A stretch of 25,605 bases of DNA from CAZPMT01 sp964587655 (GCA_964587655.1 CAZPMT010000077.1:1-25605); one strand, 5' to 3'; shown: positions 1 through 7,340, counted from the first letter of the stretch. Program-made: numbers and translations. The notes: generated from the letters alone by a model not told the origin.

Positions 1-180
1 CCAAACGAGGCAACACGACATCGCTTACCGTAGGTGTGAGAAGTCCGGGTTAGACCCGTACTCTGTCGACGGATCCGCGACAACAGTTTGCCAAACTTGA
101 CGCATGCCCTTCCGCCACCGAGAATCAGCGTGAAAATCAATCTAGTGTGCAGTTTGTCCCTGAATTACCCTGGCTTTTCA

Positions 181-209
181 TTGACAATAGAATGAAAAAT
201 GTGTACTGT
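181..209 (+). promoter_or_regulatory. Candidate sigma70-type promoter of the kinase operon
   Basis: A perfect -35 hexamer TTGACA at 181-186 is followed after exactly 17 bp by TACTGT at 204-209, which matches three of the six -10 consensus positions. It lies about 107 bp upstream of the preferred GTG start and is the best promoter-like signal before the operon. This is a by-eye match only. Because the phylum is uncertain, the sigma factor consensus may differ. Confidence 0.45.
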
Positions 210-302
210 GCCTTTTGTCGGTAGTGGAGTCACTGTGCGAGCGCCATTACAATGAAAGATGCACCGCCCCAGCACGACTGGTGCACGTGCGATCAACAGA
301 AC

Positions 303-308
303 AGGAGG
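303..308 (+). promoter_or_regulatory. Ribosome-binding site that fixes the kinase start
   Basis: A perfect AGGAGG lies 7 bp before the GTG at 316. The longer reading from ATG 259 has no comparable site. This decides the start in favour of GTG 316 and shortens the protein from 320 to 301 residues. Confidence 0.75.
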
Positions 309-315
309 CACTGTA

Positions 316-1221
316 GTGGCCACACCAAACCTCACAGCGAGTCAAGTCCAAACGATTGTGCCAGAGGCTGAGAACATTCAGGAACTCGACCGAGGTGGGC
401 AAAAGGTAGTTTTTACCGGTTTGATTAATGGCCGGAAATATGCTTTGAAGTTTATGACATCCAATCCCTCACAAGTCTCGGGGTTAGATGGCGAATCCCT
501 CGACGACGTGACGGCTCGCGCCCAAAGGGAAGTGGAGACCATGCAGCAGTGCTCGACTCCTCACCTTGTACGAATGGGGCCGGTCGGCTTGAAGACTTCC
601 ACAATAGAAGGCATCTCAATAATATGCTTTAGTGAGGAATTCATTGAAGGGCAAAACCTGAAGCAGTACCAACAAGCCAACGGCAATATGTCGTGCGAAG
701 AACTCGTTCGACTCGCGTTGCATATCTCAGAGGCCATAAAGGCGATCTGGCAGTTTTCGAAAATCCACAGAGATATAAAGCCTGGCAACATCATGCGTCG
801 CAACGACACGGGTGACTTTGTCTTATTGGACATGGGTCTTGTGTTCGATTTGCAGGATGAATCACTCTCTGTATCTCCGGTAGGAACGCCGCTTTACTTC
901 TCCCCCGAACAGATGGATTTCAACAACCGCCGGTCAGTTATGAATTTCAGGTCTGATTTGTTTTCACTAGGGACTGTCATGTACGAGATGGCAACAGGAA
1001 AACATCCATTTATCGAGTCTGCCACGACTACCTGGGAAGTCTTGGGAAACATAGCGAATTTGATCCCAAGACCGCCGAAGGACATTCGCCCAGATCTGTC
1101 GCAAGATCTGAACGACATAATTCTCAGGCTTCTTGCCAAGCGCCAAGCGTTGCGATATCGTAGCCTCGAGCTTTTTCAGCGCGCATTGAATGAAGCTCTT
1201 AGGGGAGGGTCCATCAAGTGA
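316..1221 (+). CDS. Hanks-type serine/threonine protein kinase
   Basis: This is a stand-alone cytoplasmic protein kinase of 301 residues with no membrane segment or extra sensor domain, so it should phosphorylate Ser/Thr on partner proteins using ATP. Numbered from GTG 316, the glycine-rich loop is reduced to DRGGQKVVF (25-33), the ATP-binding lysine is K45 in YALKF, and the helix-C glutamate is E72 or E74. The catalytic loop HRDIKPGN spans 151-158 with D153, K155 and N158. The metal-binding motif is DMG (172-174) instead of DFG. The activation segment ends in GTPLYFSPEQ (190-199), with SPE in place of APE. All catalytic residues are present, so it is probably active. The stop overlaps the next gene's GTG start by 4 bp, and GGGGAGGG just upstream serves that start, so the two are translationally coupled. 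GC is visibly lower than in the housekeeping genes, suggesting transfer. The target is unknown; the three following proteins are the obvious candidates. Confidence 0.9.
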   Translation: MATPNLTASQVQTIVPEAENIQELDRGGQKVVFTGLINGRKYALKFMTSNPSQVSGLDGESLDDVTARAQREVETMQQCSTPHLVRMGPVGLKTSTIEGISIICFSEEFIEGQNLKQYQQANGNMSCEELVRLALHISEAIKAIWQFSKIHRDIKPGNIMRRNDTGDFVLLDMGLVFDLQDESLSVSPVGTPLYFSPEQMDFNNRRSVMNFRSDLFSLGTVMYEMATGKHPFIESATTTWEVLGNIANLIPRPPKDIRPDLSQDLNDIILRLLAKRQALRYRSLELFQRALNEALRGGSIK

Positions 1222-2432
1222 GTATCTTGGCTCAATGCGGATACGGCCGAAGCACCAAGATTGAGCGAGGTCTAGAAGACGGCATCATCCACGGGGCAAT
1301 TATGAGCCCTCGCGACGAGCGCCCCGAAAAGCTTGAATCTGCGATTGCGGATTGGAAGACAGAGTATCCCAACGCTCTCCTTATGTTCGACCCCCAGTTC
1401 TATATTGCCACGCTTAACGCACCACGCGACGGCCACCTTAGCGAATTCAGCTACTACAAGGATCATAATGGCCTTGGGCGTACCCACTTTTCCGGAACTA
1501 GGATTCGAAAATACGTTGGGCAGTGTCTTGACTATCAGTATCAGGCTTTCAATCAGAGCGTCACCTATTTGGTTTCCCCAACCATATTATTCGACGGGTT
1601 TCGGGACTCGTGGAGCCAAGTCGCTCTAAACATGGCCGTAGAATCAGCGGATTACCATTCACAACTCTCCAGTGCCCAGCCTCTCATGATTTCGCTTGTC
1701 GTATCCGAGACAGCGTTCCAATCTGTGGACGCGATGGAAGAAATCCTTGACGCTTTGACAGAAATTGACGCTCACGGCTTCTACATAATTATCCGTCGTA
1801 ACGCCAATTCACCGCAAAACGCGATGGAATCCGCCTTGTTCGGGCGTCTTATGTATTTTTGCCACGTTCTGGCGGTGATTAACGAGTATCAAGTAATTGT
1901 TGGTTACAGTGACTGGCAAAGTTTCTTACTTCATGCCGCAGGTGTAACGCATACGGCCACAGGTTGGTACCAGAATCTTAGGCAGTTCTCTTTATCACGA
2001 TTTCAGCCCTCTCCCGGAGGACGTCGACCACGCAAACGATACTCATCAGCACCCTTGCTTTCCTGTCCGCTCATCACGCCAGAATTGCAGGACATTTATC
2101 TGGCAAACCTTCTACCGCGCGTGCTTTCGGGTTCGACTTACGACACCGCTCTAAATGGCGCCCCTTCTTCAGGGGAGTCTAATTGGACAGATGAGATATC
2201 CTGTTTGGCCCACTGGTTCAGTCTAGATGCGATCTCGCAGCAGGTGACTTCCGAGGCCACGCCGACTGCAAGAATCCGGCTGGCTGAGCACTTGACACAG
2301 AAAGCTCGCGCTCTATATGCGCAATTGGATAATCAAGGAGTTTCCTTCGACCCTCTAACGGGACCAGGTCACATCCTGGAATGGGCAGATTCTATTCAGG
2401 AGTTTCGGTCAATGGCGGGAATAAGAAGTTAG
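1218..2432 (+). CDS. Unknown TIM-barrel-like protein, second gene of the kinase operon
   Basis: I do not recognise a named family. The 404-residue protein starts at GTG 1218, inside the kinase stop, with a strong GGGGAGGG site 9 bp upstream. There is no signal peptide or membrane helix. The order of short hydrophobic strands, each followed by a polar loop, looks like a beta/alpha barrel: GIIHGAIMSPRDE (23-35), ALLMFDPQFY (53-62), VTYLVSPTILFDGF (115-128), PLMISLVVSE (155-164), HGFYIIIRR (186-194), YQVIVGYSD (224-232) and THTATGWYQNLRQF (244-257). The VGYSD...AAG...ATGW stretch resembles the end of a tRNA-guanine-transglycosylase or similar barrel, where strands 6 to 8 carry the active site, but no TGT zinc ligands are evident. 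A basic GGRRPRKRYSS segment (267-277) follows and could touch nucleic acid or phosphate. The barrel fold is an inference from pattern; the reaction is unknown. GC is low like the rest of the operon. Confidence 0.8.
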   Translation: MSILAQCGYGRSTKIERGLEDGIIHGAIMSPRDERPEKLESAIADWKTEYPNALLMFDPQFYIATLNAPRDGHLSEFSYYKDHNGLGRTHFSGTRIRKYVGQCLDYQYQAFNQSVTYLVSPTILFDGFRDSWSQVALNMAVESADYHSQLSSAQPLMISLVVSETAFQSVDAMEEILDALTEIDAHGFYIIIRRNANSPQNAMESALFGRLMYFCHVLAVINEYQVIVGYSDWQSFLLHAAGVTHTATGWYQNLRQFSLSRFQPSPGGRRPRKRYSSAPLLSCPLITPELQDIYLANLLPRVLSGSTYDTALNGAPSSGESNWTDEISCLAHWFSLDAISQQVTSEATPTARIRLAEHLTQKARALYAQLDNQGVSFDPLTGPGHILEWADSIQEFRSMAGIRS

Positions 2433-2437
2433 TCCTC

Positions 2438-3049
2438 ATGGTTGCCAGTTTTCTTAATGAACGTTCTGTAGAGTTTTGCCTGGTCCCGAGGTTGTGTCGG
2501 CTATTGAGTGATTTTAGGCGTGTGACTCCCATCTATTTCTGGAGGACGCGAGAAGGTTCAAGGTTAGGCTTTGAAAGTGATAATGGAGCGTCCGTGAGAG
2601 TCTTGGCAATGTATGCTCGAAGACCCAAAATGTCATCTGTTGGCGACGACACAATATCAATGAAGATTAACGCCTATCTGCGAGAAAGAGTCTCATTTCT
2701 TGCCAATCAAGGTATTCCTGCAGTCTTTGGTGTGCCCTTGGCATCATCTCTTCTTGACTTTCAGTTGTCAGTCCCCTGCATTTGGTTCAAAGTGCATTCT
2801 GAAGGCAAAGACAGTGGTGACATCGTTATCTCTATGGACGCCAGCACTGGTAGTACTCAAGATAATGCGCTCGACGGATCAGCGAGCACTATACAAGAAG
2901 ACGAAATCTTGTGCATGGTTCGAAATGCAGCGCAATTTAGGCTAACAAGAGCTATCGAAATCATGGGACAAAAGCTGCCTGTAGAGGCTCCCGCCTCGTG
3001 GTGGTTTAGAGGCGTGTACAAACCCGTATATTTCCTAATCCAGGAATAG
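2438..3049 (+). CDS. Unknown small protein, third gene of the kinase operon
   Basis: I do not recognise this protein. The start is uncertain. ATG 2438, five bases after the preceding stop, gives 203 residues (MVASFLNERSVEFCLVPRLC...). ATG 2381 would overlap the upstream gene by 52 bp and add 19 unconvincing residues. Neither start has a strong ribosome-binding site, which fits coupling to the upstream stop. No signal peptide, membrane helix or catalytic motif is evident. It alternates hydrophobic strands (EFCLVPRL, VTPIYFWRTREG, IPAVFGVPL, VPCIWFKV, GDIVISMD) with charged stretches, so it is probably a soluble alpha/beta protein. The C-terminus is rich in aromatics (WWFRGVYKPVYFLI). Only 12 bp separate it from the next gene, so it belongs to the same transcript. 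It may be a structural or regulatory partner of the barrel protein or the nuclease-like protein, but nothing in the sequence shows which. Confidence 0.75.
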   Translation: MVASFLNERSVEFCLVPRLCRLLSDFRRVTPIYFWRTREGSRLGFESDNGASVRVLAMYARRPKMSSVGDDTISMKINAYLRERVSFLANQGIPAVFGVPLASSLLDFQLSVPCIWFKVHSEGKDSGDIVISMDASTGSTQDNALDGSASTIQEDEILCMVRNAAQFRLTRAIEIMGQKLPVEAPASWWFRGVYKPVYFLIQE

Positions 3050-3061
3050 GACTCATAGGTT

Positions 3062-3769
3062 ATGGAGAGATGTTTAACGTTTTCCGAAGAGGAAATGGCA
3101 GATTCTTTCCAACAATTACTTAAATCCCGAGGTGGACTACCCGGCATCGGTTCCTTTGACGGGATTTATCGGGAGATTTCATGTCGTCAAGGAAGACCAG
3201 ACTTTATCGCGCTTCGTAACCTTTCAGATCAAAAGAGCCTGTCATTTCCTAACGCAGTCGGACTCGTTGGTCCTTCCGTATTAAGCATTCTTAAGCCCAT
3301 TGCCCCGCGCACTCTCGACTTCATAGTGTCGCGTTCAGAATTCTCGCGCGATACTATTCAAAGATGCATCCGGCGTCTCGTCGAGTCCGAACACATAGAG
3401 CAAACAGCGTCCGGAGCCTTTCGCTTGGGAGAAGCAATGGCTGGAATCAAGACTGAGATCCTGTGCTTTGAGTTGAAGATCGATAATCCCAGGAGAGCTG
3501 TATTTCAAGCTCAGCAAAGTCGGGCTTTTGCCGAACGAGCAATTATCGTCGTTCCCCCAGGTCAAGAAAGAAACTATGGGAAATACCGGGAAACCATGAA
3601 GCGATGGGGCATCGGACTAGCTGCGTTTGACCCTGTGACAAAGGAGTTTAATCTAGTCAATAGGGGACGAAAGTCAAGGCCGTTGTCTCGAACTCATCAA
3701 CTATACGCACTCTGTCAAATGCAGGTTATCCCGCATCAGCAGGAATTGGACAATCGCCGAATTTCTTAA
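3062..3769 (+). CDS. Putative PD-(D/E)XK nuclease with an inserted winged helix
   Basis: This 235-residue soluble protein has the look of a restriction-like nuclease fold. GRPDFIALR (44-52) gives a candidate metal-binding D47, and ILCFELKIDNPRRAVFQAQ (133-151) gives the E137-x-K139 pair followed by a Gln-rich helix, as in PD-(D/E)XK proteins whose ExK strand leads into an (R/K)RAxxQA helix. E38 in YREIS is a possible extra acidic ligand. The following AERAIIVVPP (157-166) fits the next core strand. Between D47 and E137, residues 80-122 (TLDFIVSRSEFSRDTIQ, RCIRRLVESEHIEQ) read as a winged helix-turn-helix, so the DNA-binding module sits inside the nuclease core. ATG 3062 is the first codon after the previous stop; its ribosome-binding site is weak. 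It is the last gene of the operon. It could cleave DNA or RNA, or merely bind it if metal binding is lost. I infer the fold from motifs only. Confidence 0.75.
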   Translation: MERCLTFSEEEMADSFQQLLKSRGGLPGIGSFDGIYREISCRQGRPDFIALRNLSDQKSLSFPNAVGLVGPSVLSILKPIAPRTLDFIVSRSEFSRDTIQRCIRRLVESEHIEQTASGAFRLGEAMAGIKTEILCFELKIDNPRRAVFQAQQSRAFAERAIIVVPPGQERNYGKYRETMKRWGIGLAAFDPVTKEFNLVNRGRKSRPLSRTHQLYALCQMQVIPHQQELDNRRIS

Positions 3770-4110
3770 ACGACTCCGGTAGGTCGTAGCCACTCGCTCA
3801 ATTGTGCATTTTCGGGTTAAATAAGGACAGCTATTATTGCAGCCATCGTTTCGGGACGGACCCACAAGTGACAGAAGGGCTCACCGGAATACCGCAGGTT
3901 CTTGAGTTTCCACAGCGCCATTCGGGGAAATAGAAAATGGAAACAAAGGACTACGATTTGCGCCATTCATCTTCTGTCGTTTGCTTCCGAATGCTTCGGT
4001 TGCTGAGGTTTGCCGTCTTTGCTTTTCGTTTACGGGGCACGTAGAGTTGAGTCGCGTGTTGTTGCTATTGGCGCGTTTGGGGAGTCTCGACGCGCTGGAG
4101 CAGAGGAAAC

Positions 4111-4274
4111 CGTCGTCGGCTGGGATTTCGGTTCGGGATGGAGTCGGCGAGTATCCGCTCGACCTGATCAAAGGCGCCGCCGACATGCGAGTCGGTTTCA
4201 CCCTCGTTCGACCTGATCCGGATCAGGCCCCGCCTATAATCGACGCATTCCGTGTCACGGGGGATATACGCTAG
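4111..4274 (+). pseudogene. 3'-terminal remnant of a glycosidase-like gene paralogue
   Basis: The last 50 or so codons before the TAG at 4272-4274 encode RDGVGEYPLDLIKGAADMRV and continue to DAFRVTGDIR, which matches the C-terminus of the large gene at 4688-7333 (RDGVGAYPLDFAKDAADIRV ... DAFRVTG). At DNA level 4132-4261 aligns to 7173-7302 without gaps; I count about 14 mismatches in 130 bases, with a 46-base block identical. Nothing upstream of about 4110 continues the similarity, so the rest of this copy is gone. It is either the stump of a paralogue truncated when neighbouring DNA was inserted or deleted, or a stray copy of a reusable C-terminal module. Confidence 0.8.
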
Positions 4275-4302
4275 TGTCGTGAGTCAGAATCGCGGCCACA
4301 TT

Positions 4303-4525
4303 CAGTCGTCCCTACGGGACTATTCTCTTTCGCATTCCAGACCCCAGGAATGAATTCCTGGGCTATTCTCAGTCGTCCCTCGCGGGACTATTCTCTTTCG
4401 CATTCCAGACGTCAGGAATGAATTCCTGGGCTATTCTTAGTCGTCCCTCGCGGGACTATTCTCTTTCGCATTCCAGACCCCGGGAATGAATTCCTGGGCT
4501 ATTCTCAGTCGTCCCTCGCGGGACT
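4303..4525. repeat. 68-bp palindrome-rich tandem repeat, 3.3 copies
   Basis: Units begin CAGTCGTCCCT and run 4303-4369, 4370-4437 and 4438-4505, with a partial fourth unit at 4506-4525. Each carries two small dyads: GTCCC(T)CGCGGGAC and AGGAATGAATTCCT, joined by CTATTCTCTTTCGCATTCCAG. Units differ at only a few bases (for example ACCCCAGG, ACGTCAGG, ACCCCGGG), and the differences partly keep the dyads. No open reading frame spans them. The dense dyads suggest REP-like elements that act as folding or protein-binding sites or that spread by a mobile process. Confidence 0.9.
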
Positions 4526-4591
4526 CAAGAGGCACAAGTGTTATTTGCGCTGTTAACGATAAGCTGCAATCAGCATGACTCAATACACTAG

Positions 4592-4612
4592 CGCGACGTT
4601 GGAAACGTCGCG
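4592..4612. repeat. Perfect 9-bp inverted repeat
   Basis: CGCGACGTT (4592-4600), loop GGA, and AACGTCGCG (4604-4612) form a perfect hairpin, flanked by ACTAG on both sides (4587-4591 and 4615-4619). No T-run follows, so it is not a classical terminator. It lies 75 bp before the glycosidase-like gene and could be a repeat-family hairpin or a protein-binding site. Confidence 0.7.
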
Positions 4613-4664
4613 CCACTAGTCGGCGTTTTGCAGTGCGGACGCCGCGTGGTATTGTACGATCGCG

Positions 4665-4756
4665 AATCAAGCGGAGAGGATTGGGATATGAGAGCGGCGA
4701 TTATCATTTTCGCGGTGCTTTGCGTTACGGCTGCGTGTCTGGAATTGGCGGGGGCC
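4665..4756 (+). repeat. Shared 92-bp ribosome-site and signal-peptide module, copy 1
   Basis: This block runs from AATCAAGCGGAGAGGA through the start codon to the end of the signal peptide. It aligns without gaps to 9045-9136 with only about a dozen differences. The sequences on either side are unrelated, so only the leader is shared between two genes with unrelated products. Confidence 0.85.
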
Positions 4757-7333
4757 GTGGACGGAGCCGCCGACGAGAACGGCGGCGATTGGCAGATCGT
4801 GAGCGTGGAAGGGGCGTTCGGCAAGGTCGAGGTGAACGTAACCCGTCCGTCGCTGGCCGCTTTGTACCTTCGCGGGTCCACGGGATTGAGCACAGAGAGC
4901 CTGTTGGCCGGACGGGGACGGGGTCCATGGGCGTGCGGCGGTTATACGTACGTGGTGGCGGAAGACGGTCAGCGTTTCGAGAGCCGTTTCGCCAAACCGG
5001 AGAACGTTGAACTGGTCCAGGAGGGTGGCCGCAATGTGCTGCGGATTGCGGGTGTGAAACTCGCTTCCGGCGGGGACGCACCACCGATAGCTAACGAGGA
5101 TTGGACGCTCAGCGCTCCCGGCGACGGCTCGAAGTTGGTGTGGAAGATCGCGCGGCGTTGGCTGCGGAACGTCACGTCGGTCTACGCCGGCAGTCCCGGG
5201 CTGTTCTTCTGCTTCGACGCCAGGGTCCGCCAGAACTCGACGACCAGCACGTTCTGGTACGATCCCCTCTACATGGCCTCGGCGTCCAGCGACTTGTATG
5301 CCTCACCGCGAGACCCAGGACACATCTCCGAAAACCATCTTCAACTCCTTCGCGTTCGCGACACGTGGGCGGTCTACAAACTTTGGACTAACTGGCCGGC
5401 GCCGGCTGACCTGAGGCTTGAAGCAAAAGGCGGGTATTTGTATCGGCGCGGAAGCTTCGCGCGTTTGAGTGAAGCGGGCGTCGTGACTGAAGCCAAATGG
5501 CGGCAAACGCACCAAGCCGGCCAGACCGAAGAGGTCACGCTGGAGATTGGCGCCGAGGACAAACACGCCGCCGGCTATCAACTCGCCGTCGAGTTGCCGG
5601 ACAAAGAGACGGAAGCCGCGCTGAAACGATTCTACGACGCAGTGTTCAACGGCGGCGCGGTGAACGACCAGAAGGGATTCGACTTCGGTAACGAAACCGA
5701 CGGGTGGTACTACGCCGGCTCGTGCTGGATGTATGGCGCCACGCTGGCGGCGGGAGTCCCTGCGCCGGGCGCGTTGTCCGCGCGTCCATATGACGCGGCC
5801 CAAGCTTTTCGCGAGCACCTCGCGCACGTCCTGAGCACGTTGGACGACCAGGGCCGGGCGCATTTCGGCTACAACCAAGGCGGCGAGTGGGTCGACGACA
5901 ACCTGCATACCATCATTGGCGTTCACTTCTACCTTCTTCACACCGGCGATCTCGATTTTATCCGGCAATGCCTCCCCGCGATGGAACGCATGATCGGCTA
6001 CTTTGTACAGCGCCGGGATCCACGAGGGCTCTTCAAGCTTGACGACGTGGGCGCTCATTGGTACTACGACGCGATCACCACGGGCGGCGTGAACGGCTAT
6101 TACAACGCGTTCTTCTACAAAGCGGCGACCGATTTGGCCGAGATGGAAGACGCGGCGGGTTGCGCAGAGCAGGCGCGCACGTACCGCGAGTTGGCCGATG
6201 GGATCAAGTCGGCATTCAACCAGGTGTTGTGGAAAGAAGACGCGCCAGGCGGCCCGCGCTATCTCGATTGGATAGACGCGAAGGGGCGCGAGATTTCCTA
6301 CTTCTGCGACCTGTGCCAGTGGCCGCCGATCGCCGTGGGCATTGCCTCGCCGGAACAGGCCCGGAAGATCGTGGCCACGGCCGACGCCCGGATCGCCGAA
6401 CTCGAGAAGGAGTTCGGTTATGCGGGCTATGCCGGACTCTCCGCACTTTGGCCCGTGCCCAAGGACATCAATCCGTGCGACTGGCAGACGTTCGGCCGAT
6501 ACATGAACGGCGGCAGCCTGCTTTGCCAGACGTACTGGGAAATCATGGCCCGCGCGAAGGCTGGCGACAACACCGGAGCGGCCACGCGCCTGAAACGATT
6601 TGCCCACCGTGCCTCGGAGATCAGTTGGGCCGGCGACAACGCCGCCGATATCCATGGCGAGATGAAACACGGCGACTCCGAACCCTATCTGGCCGACATG
6701 GTCTGCGTCACCGCCGCAGCAATCCAGGGCGTGTTGGGGATACAACCGACATGGCAGAAGTTGGAGGTAGCGCCCTGCCTTCCTCCCGAGTGGCCGCGCG
6801 CTGAAGCCGATGTCCTCTACAAAGGGCGACGCCACCACGTGACTATCGAGAACGGCAACGTCCAGGTTCAGCGTGAAGAACAGACAATCGCGATGCCGCT
6901 CCTGTGGGTGATGGATTTCAACCTGAGCAAGACCGCCTATGGTGTGGCGCGTACCGAGAACGTCGATTTCCTCGGGTTCTACAGCGACCGGATTACGCTC
7001 TCCAAAGGTGCTGCAACTGGAACATACGAAAGCCCTGTCCACAACTGGGGGCGGCCGGCTGAACTCTCCAGTCTGGAAGTCGCCGCCGACCTCTGCGCCG
7101 GTCAAGTCACCGCCACGGTCGAGACCTCAAACGACGGGTTCAAGACCGTCCAGTCGCGCGCCGAGATCCCGCTTCGAGATGGAGTCGGCGCCTATCCGCT
7201 CGACTTTGCCAAAGACGCCGCCGACATACGAGTCGGTTTCACCCTCGTTCGACCTGATCCGGATCAGGCCCCGCCGCTAATCGACGCGTTCCGCGTCACG
7301 GGCGGACCCACTGCTTCGGGAACGCGTTGGTAA
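4688..7333 (+). CDS. Secreted six-hairpin (alpha/alpha)6 glycosidase-like protein
   Basis: This is probably an exported carbohydrate-active enzyme of 881 residues. I prefer ATG 4688, preceded by GCGGAGAGGA, over TTG 4628, because it opens directly into a signal peptide (MRAAIIIFAVLCVTAACLE, cleavage near AGA at 21-23). A Cys at 17 leaves a lipoprotein possible, but the lipobox is poor. Residues 24-300 are beta-rich, as in the N-terminal domains of such enzymes. Residues 320-690 contain the helical-barrel hallmarks: GWYYAGSCWMYG, YNQGGEWVDDNLHTIIG, TTGGVNGYYNAFFYKA, and DWQTFGRYMNGG. The following PCLPPEWPRAEADVLYKGR is typical of the beta-sandwich after (alpha/alpha)6 barrels (GH78, GH65 or GH94-like). 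Residues 740-881 form a further beta domain whose end is repeated in the stump at 4111-4274. Acidic residues in the barrel are candidates for catalysis, but I cannot assign a GH family or substrate. A 582-bp gap separates it from the next gene. Confidence 0.75.
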   Translation: MRAAIIIFAVLCVTAACLELAGAVDGAADENGGDWQIVSVEGAFGKVEVNVTRPSLAALYLRGSTGLSTESLLAGRGRGPWACGGYTYVVAEDGQRFESRFAKPENVELVQEGGRNVLRIAGVKLASGGDAPPIANEDWTLSAPGDGSKLVWKIARRWLRNVTSVYAGSPGLFFCFDARVRQNSTTSTFWYDPLYMASASSDLYASPRDPGHISENHLQLLRVRDTWAVYKLWTNWPAPADLRLEAKGGYLYRRGSFARLSEAGVVTEAKWRQTHQAGQTEEVTLEIGAEDKHAAGYQLAVELPDKETEAALKRFYDAVFNGGAVNDQKGFDFGNETDGWYYAGSCWMYGATLAAGVPAPGALSARPYDAAQAFREHLAHVLSTLDDQGRAHFGYNQGGEWVDDNLHTIIGVHFYLLHTGDLDFIRQCLPAMERMIGYFVQRRDPRGLFKLDDVGAHWYYDAITTGGVNGYYNAFFYKAATDLAEMEDAAGCAEQARTYRELADGIKSAFNQVLWKEDAPGGPRYLDWIDAKGREISYFCDLCQWPPIAVGIASPEQARKIVATADARIAELEKEFGYAGYAGLSALWPVPKDINPCDWQTFGRYMNGGSLLCQTYWEIMARAKAGDNTGAATRLKRFAHRASEISWAGDNAADIHGEMKHGDSEPYLADMVCVTAAAIQGVLGIQPTWQKLEVAPCLPPEWPRAEADVLYKGRRHHVTIENGNVQVQREEQTIAMPLLWVMDFNLSKTAYGVARTENVDFLGFYSDRITLSKGAATGTYESPVHNWGRPAELSSLEVAADLCAGQVTATVETSNDGFKTVQSRAEIPLRDGVGAYPLDFAKDAADIRVGFTLVRPDPDQAPPLIDAFRVTGGPTASGTRW

Positions 7334-7340
7334 TCGGCGC

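Larger units (their letters stand above)
1..315. other. Gene-free leader upstream of the kinase operon
   Basis: I see no convincing coding region here. A short hairpin (CGGGT, loop TAG, ACCCG) lies at 46-58 without a T-run, so it is not a clear terminator. Composition is mixed and more AT-rich towards the right end, where a candidate promoter lies at 181-209. An ATG at 259 opens an in-frame extension of the kinase gene, but it has only a weak GAAAG before it and the extension (residues MHRPSTTGARAINRTGGTV) is not kinase-like, so I treat 210-315 as a probable 5' untranslated leader. The left edge of the accessory island is not visible and may lie outside the window. Confidence 0.5.
3770..4687. 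other. Gene-free junction region with remnants and repeats
   Basis: No intact gene is supported in these 918 bases. 3770-4110 has no recognisable content and no clear terminator for the kinase operon. 4111-4274 is a broken 3' end of a paralogue of the downstream glycosidase-like gene. 4303-4525 is a palindrome-rich tandem repeat. 4592-4612 is a perfect hairpin. The reading from TTG 4628 into the next gene is an unlikely N-terminal extension. Composition changes here from the low-GC operon to the high-GC cluster, so this is the probable right border of the island. Confidence 0.6.

Noticed and set aside
259..315. N-terminal extension of the kinase from ATG 259
   Set aside because: It has a poor ribosome site and no kinase-like sequence, while GTG 316 has a perfect AGGAGG 7 bp upstream.
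316..1221. BREX PglW or another known defence kinase
   Set aside because: PglW is much larger and sits with PglX and PglZ, none of which is present; the protein is a minimal kinase domain only.
4303..4525. CRISPR array
   Set aside because: The units are contiguous 67-68-bp copies with no distinct spacers, and no cas gene is present.
5303..7105. Long open reading frame of 600 codons on the minus strand
   Set aside because: It lies antisense to the secreted glycosidase-like gene, has a high-GC shadow look and shows no family signature, whereas the plus-strand frame has a signal peptide and domain motifs.
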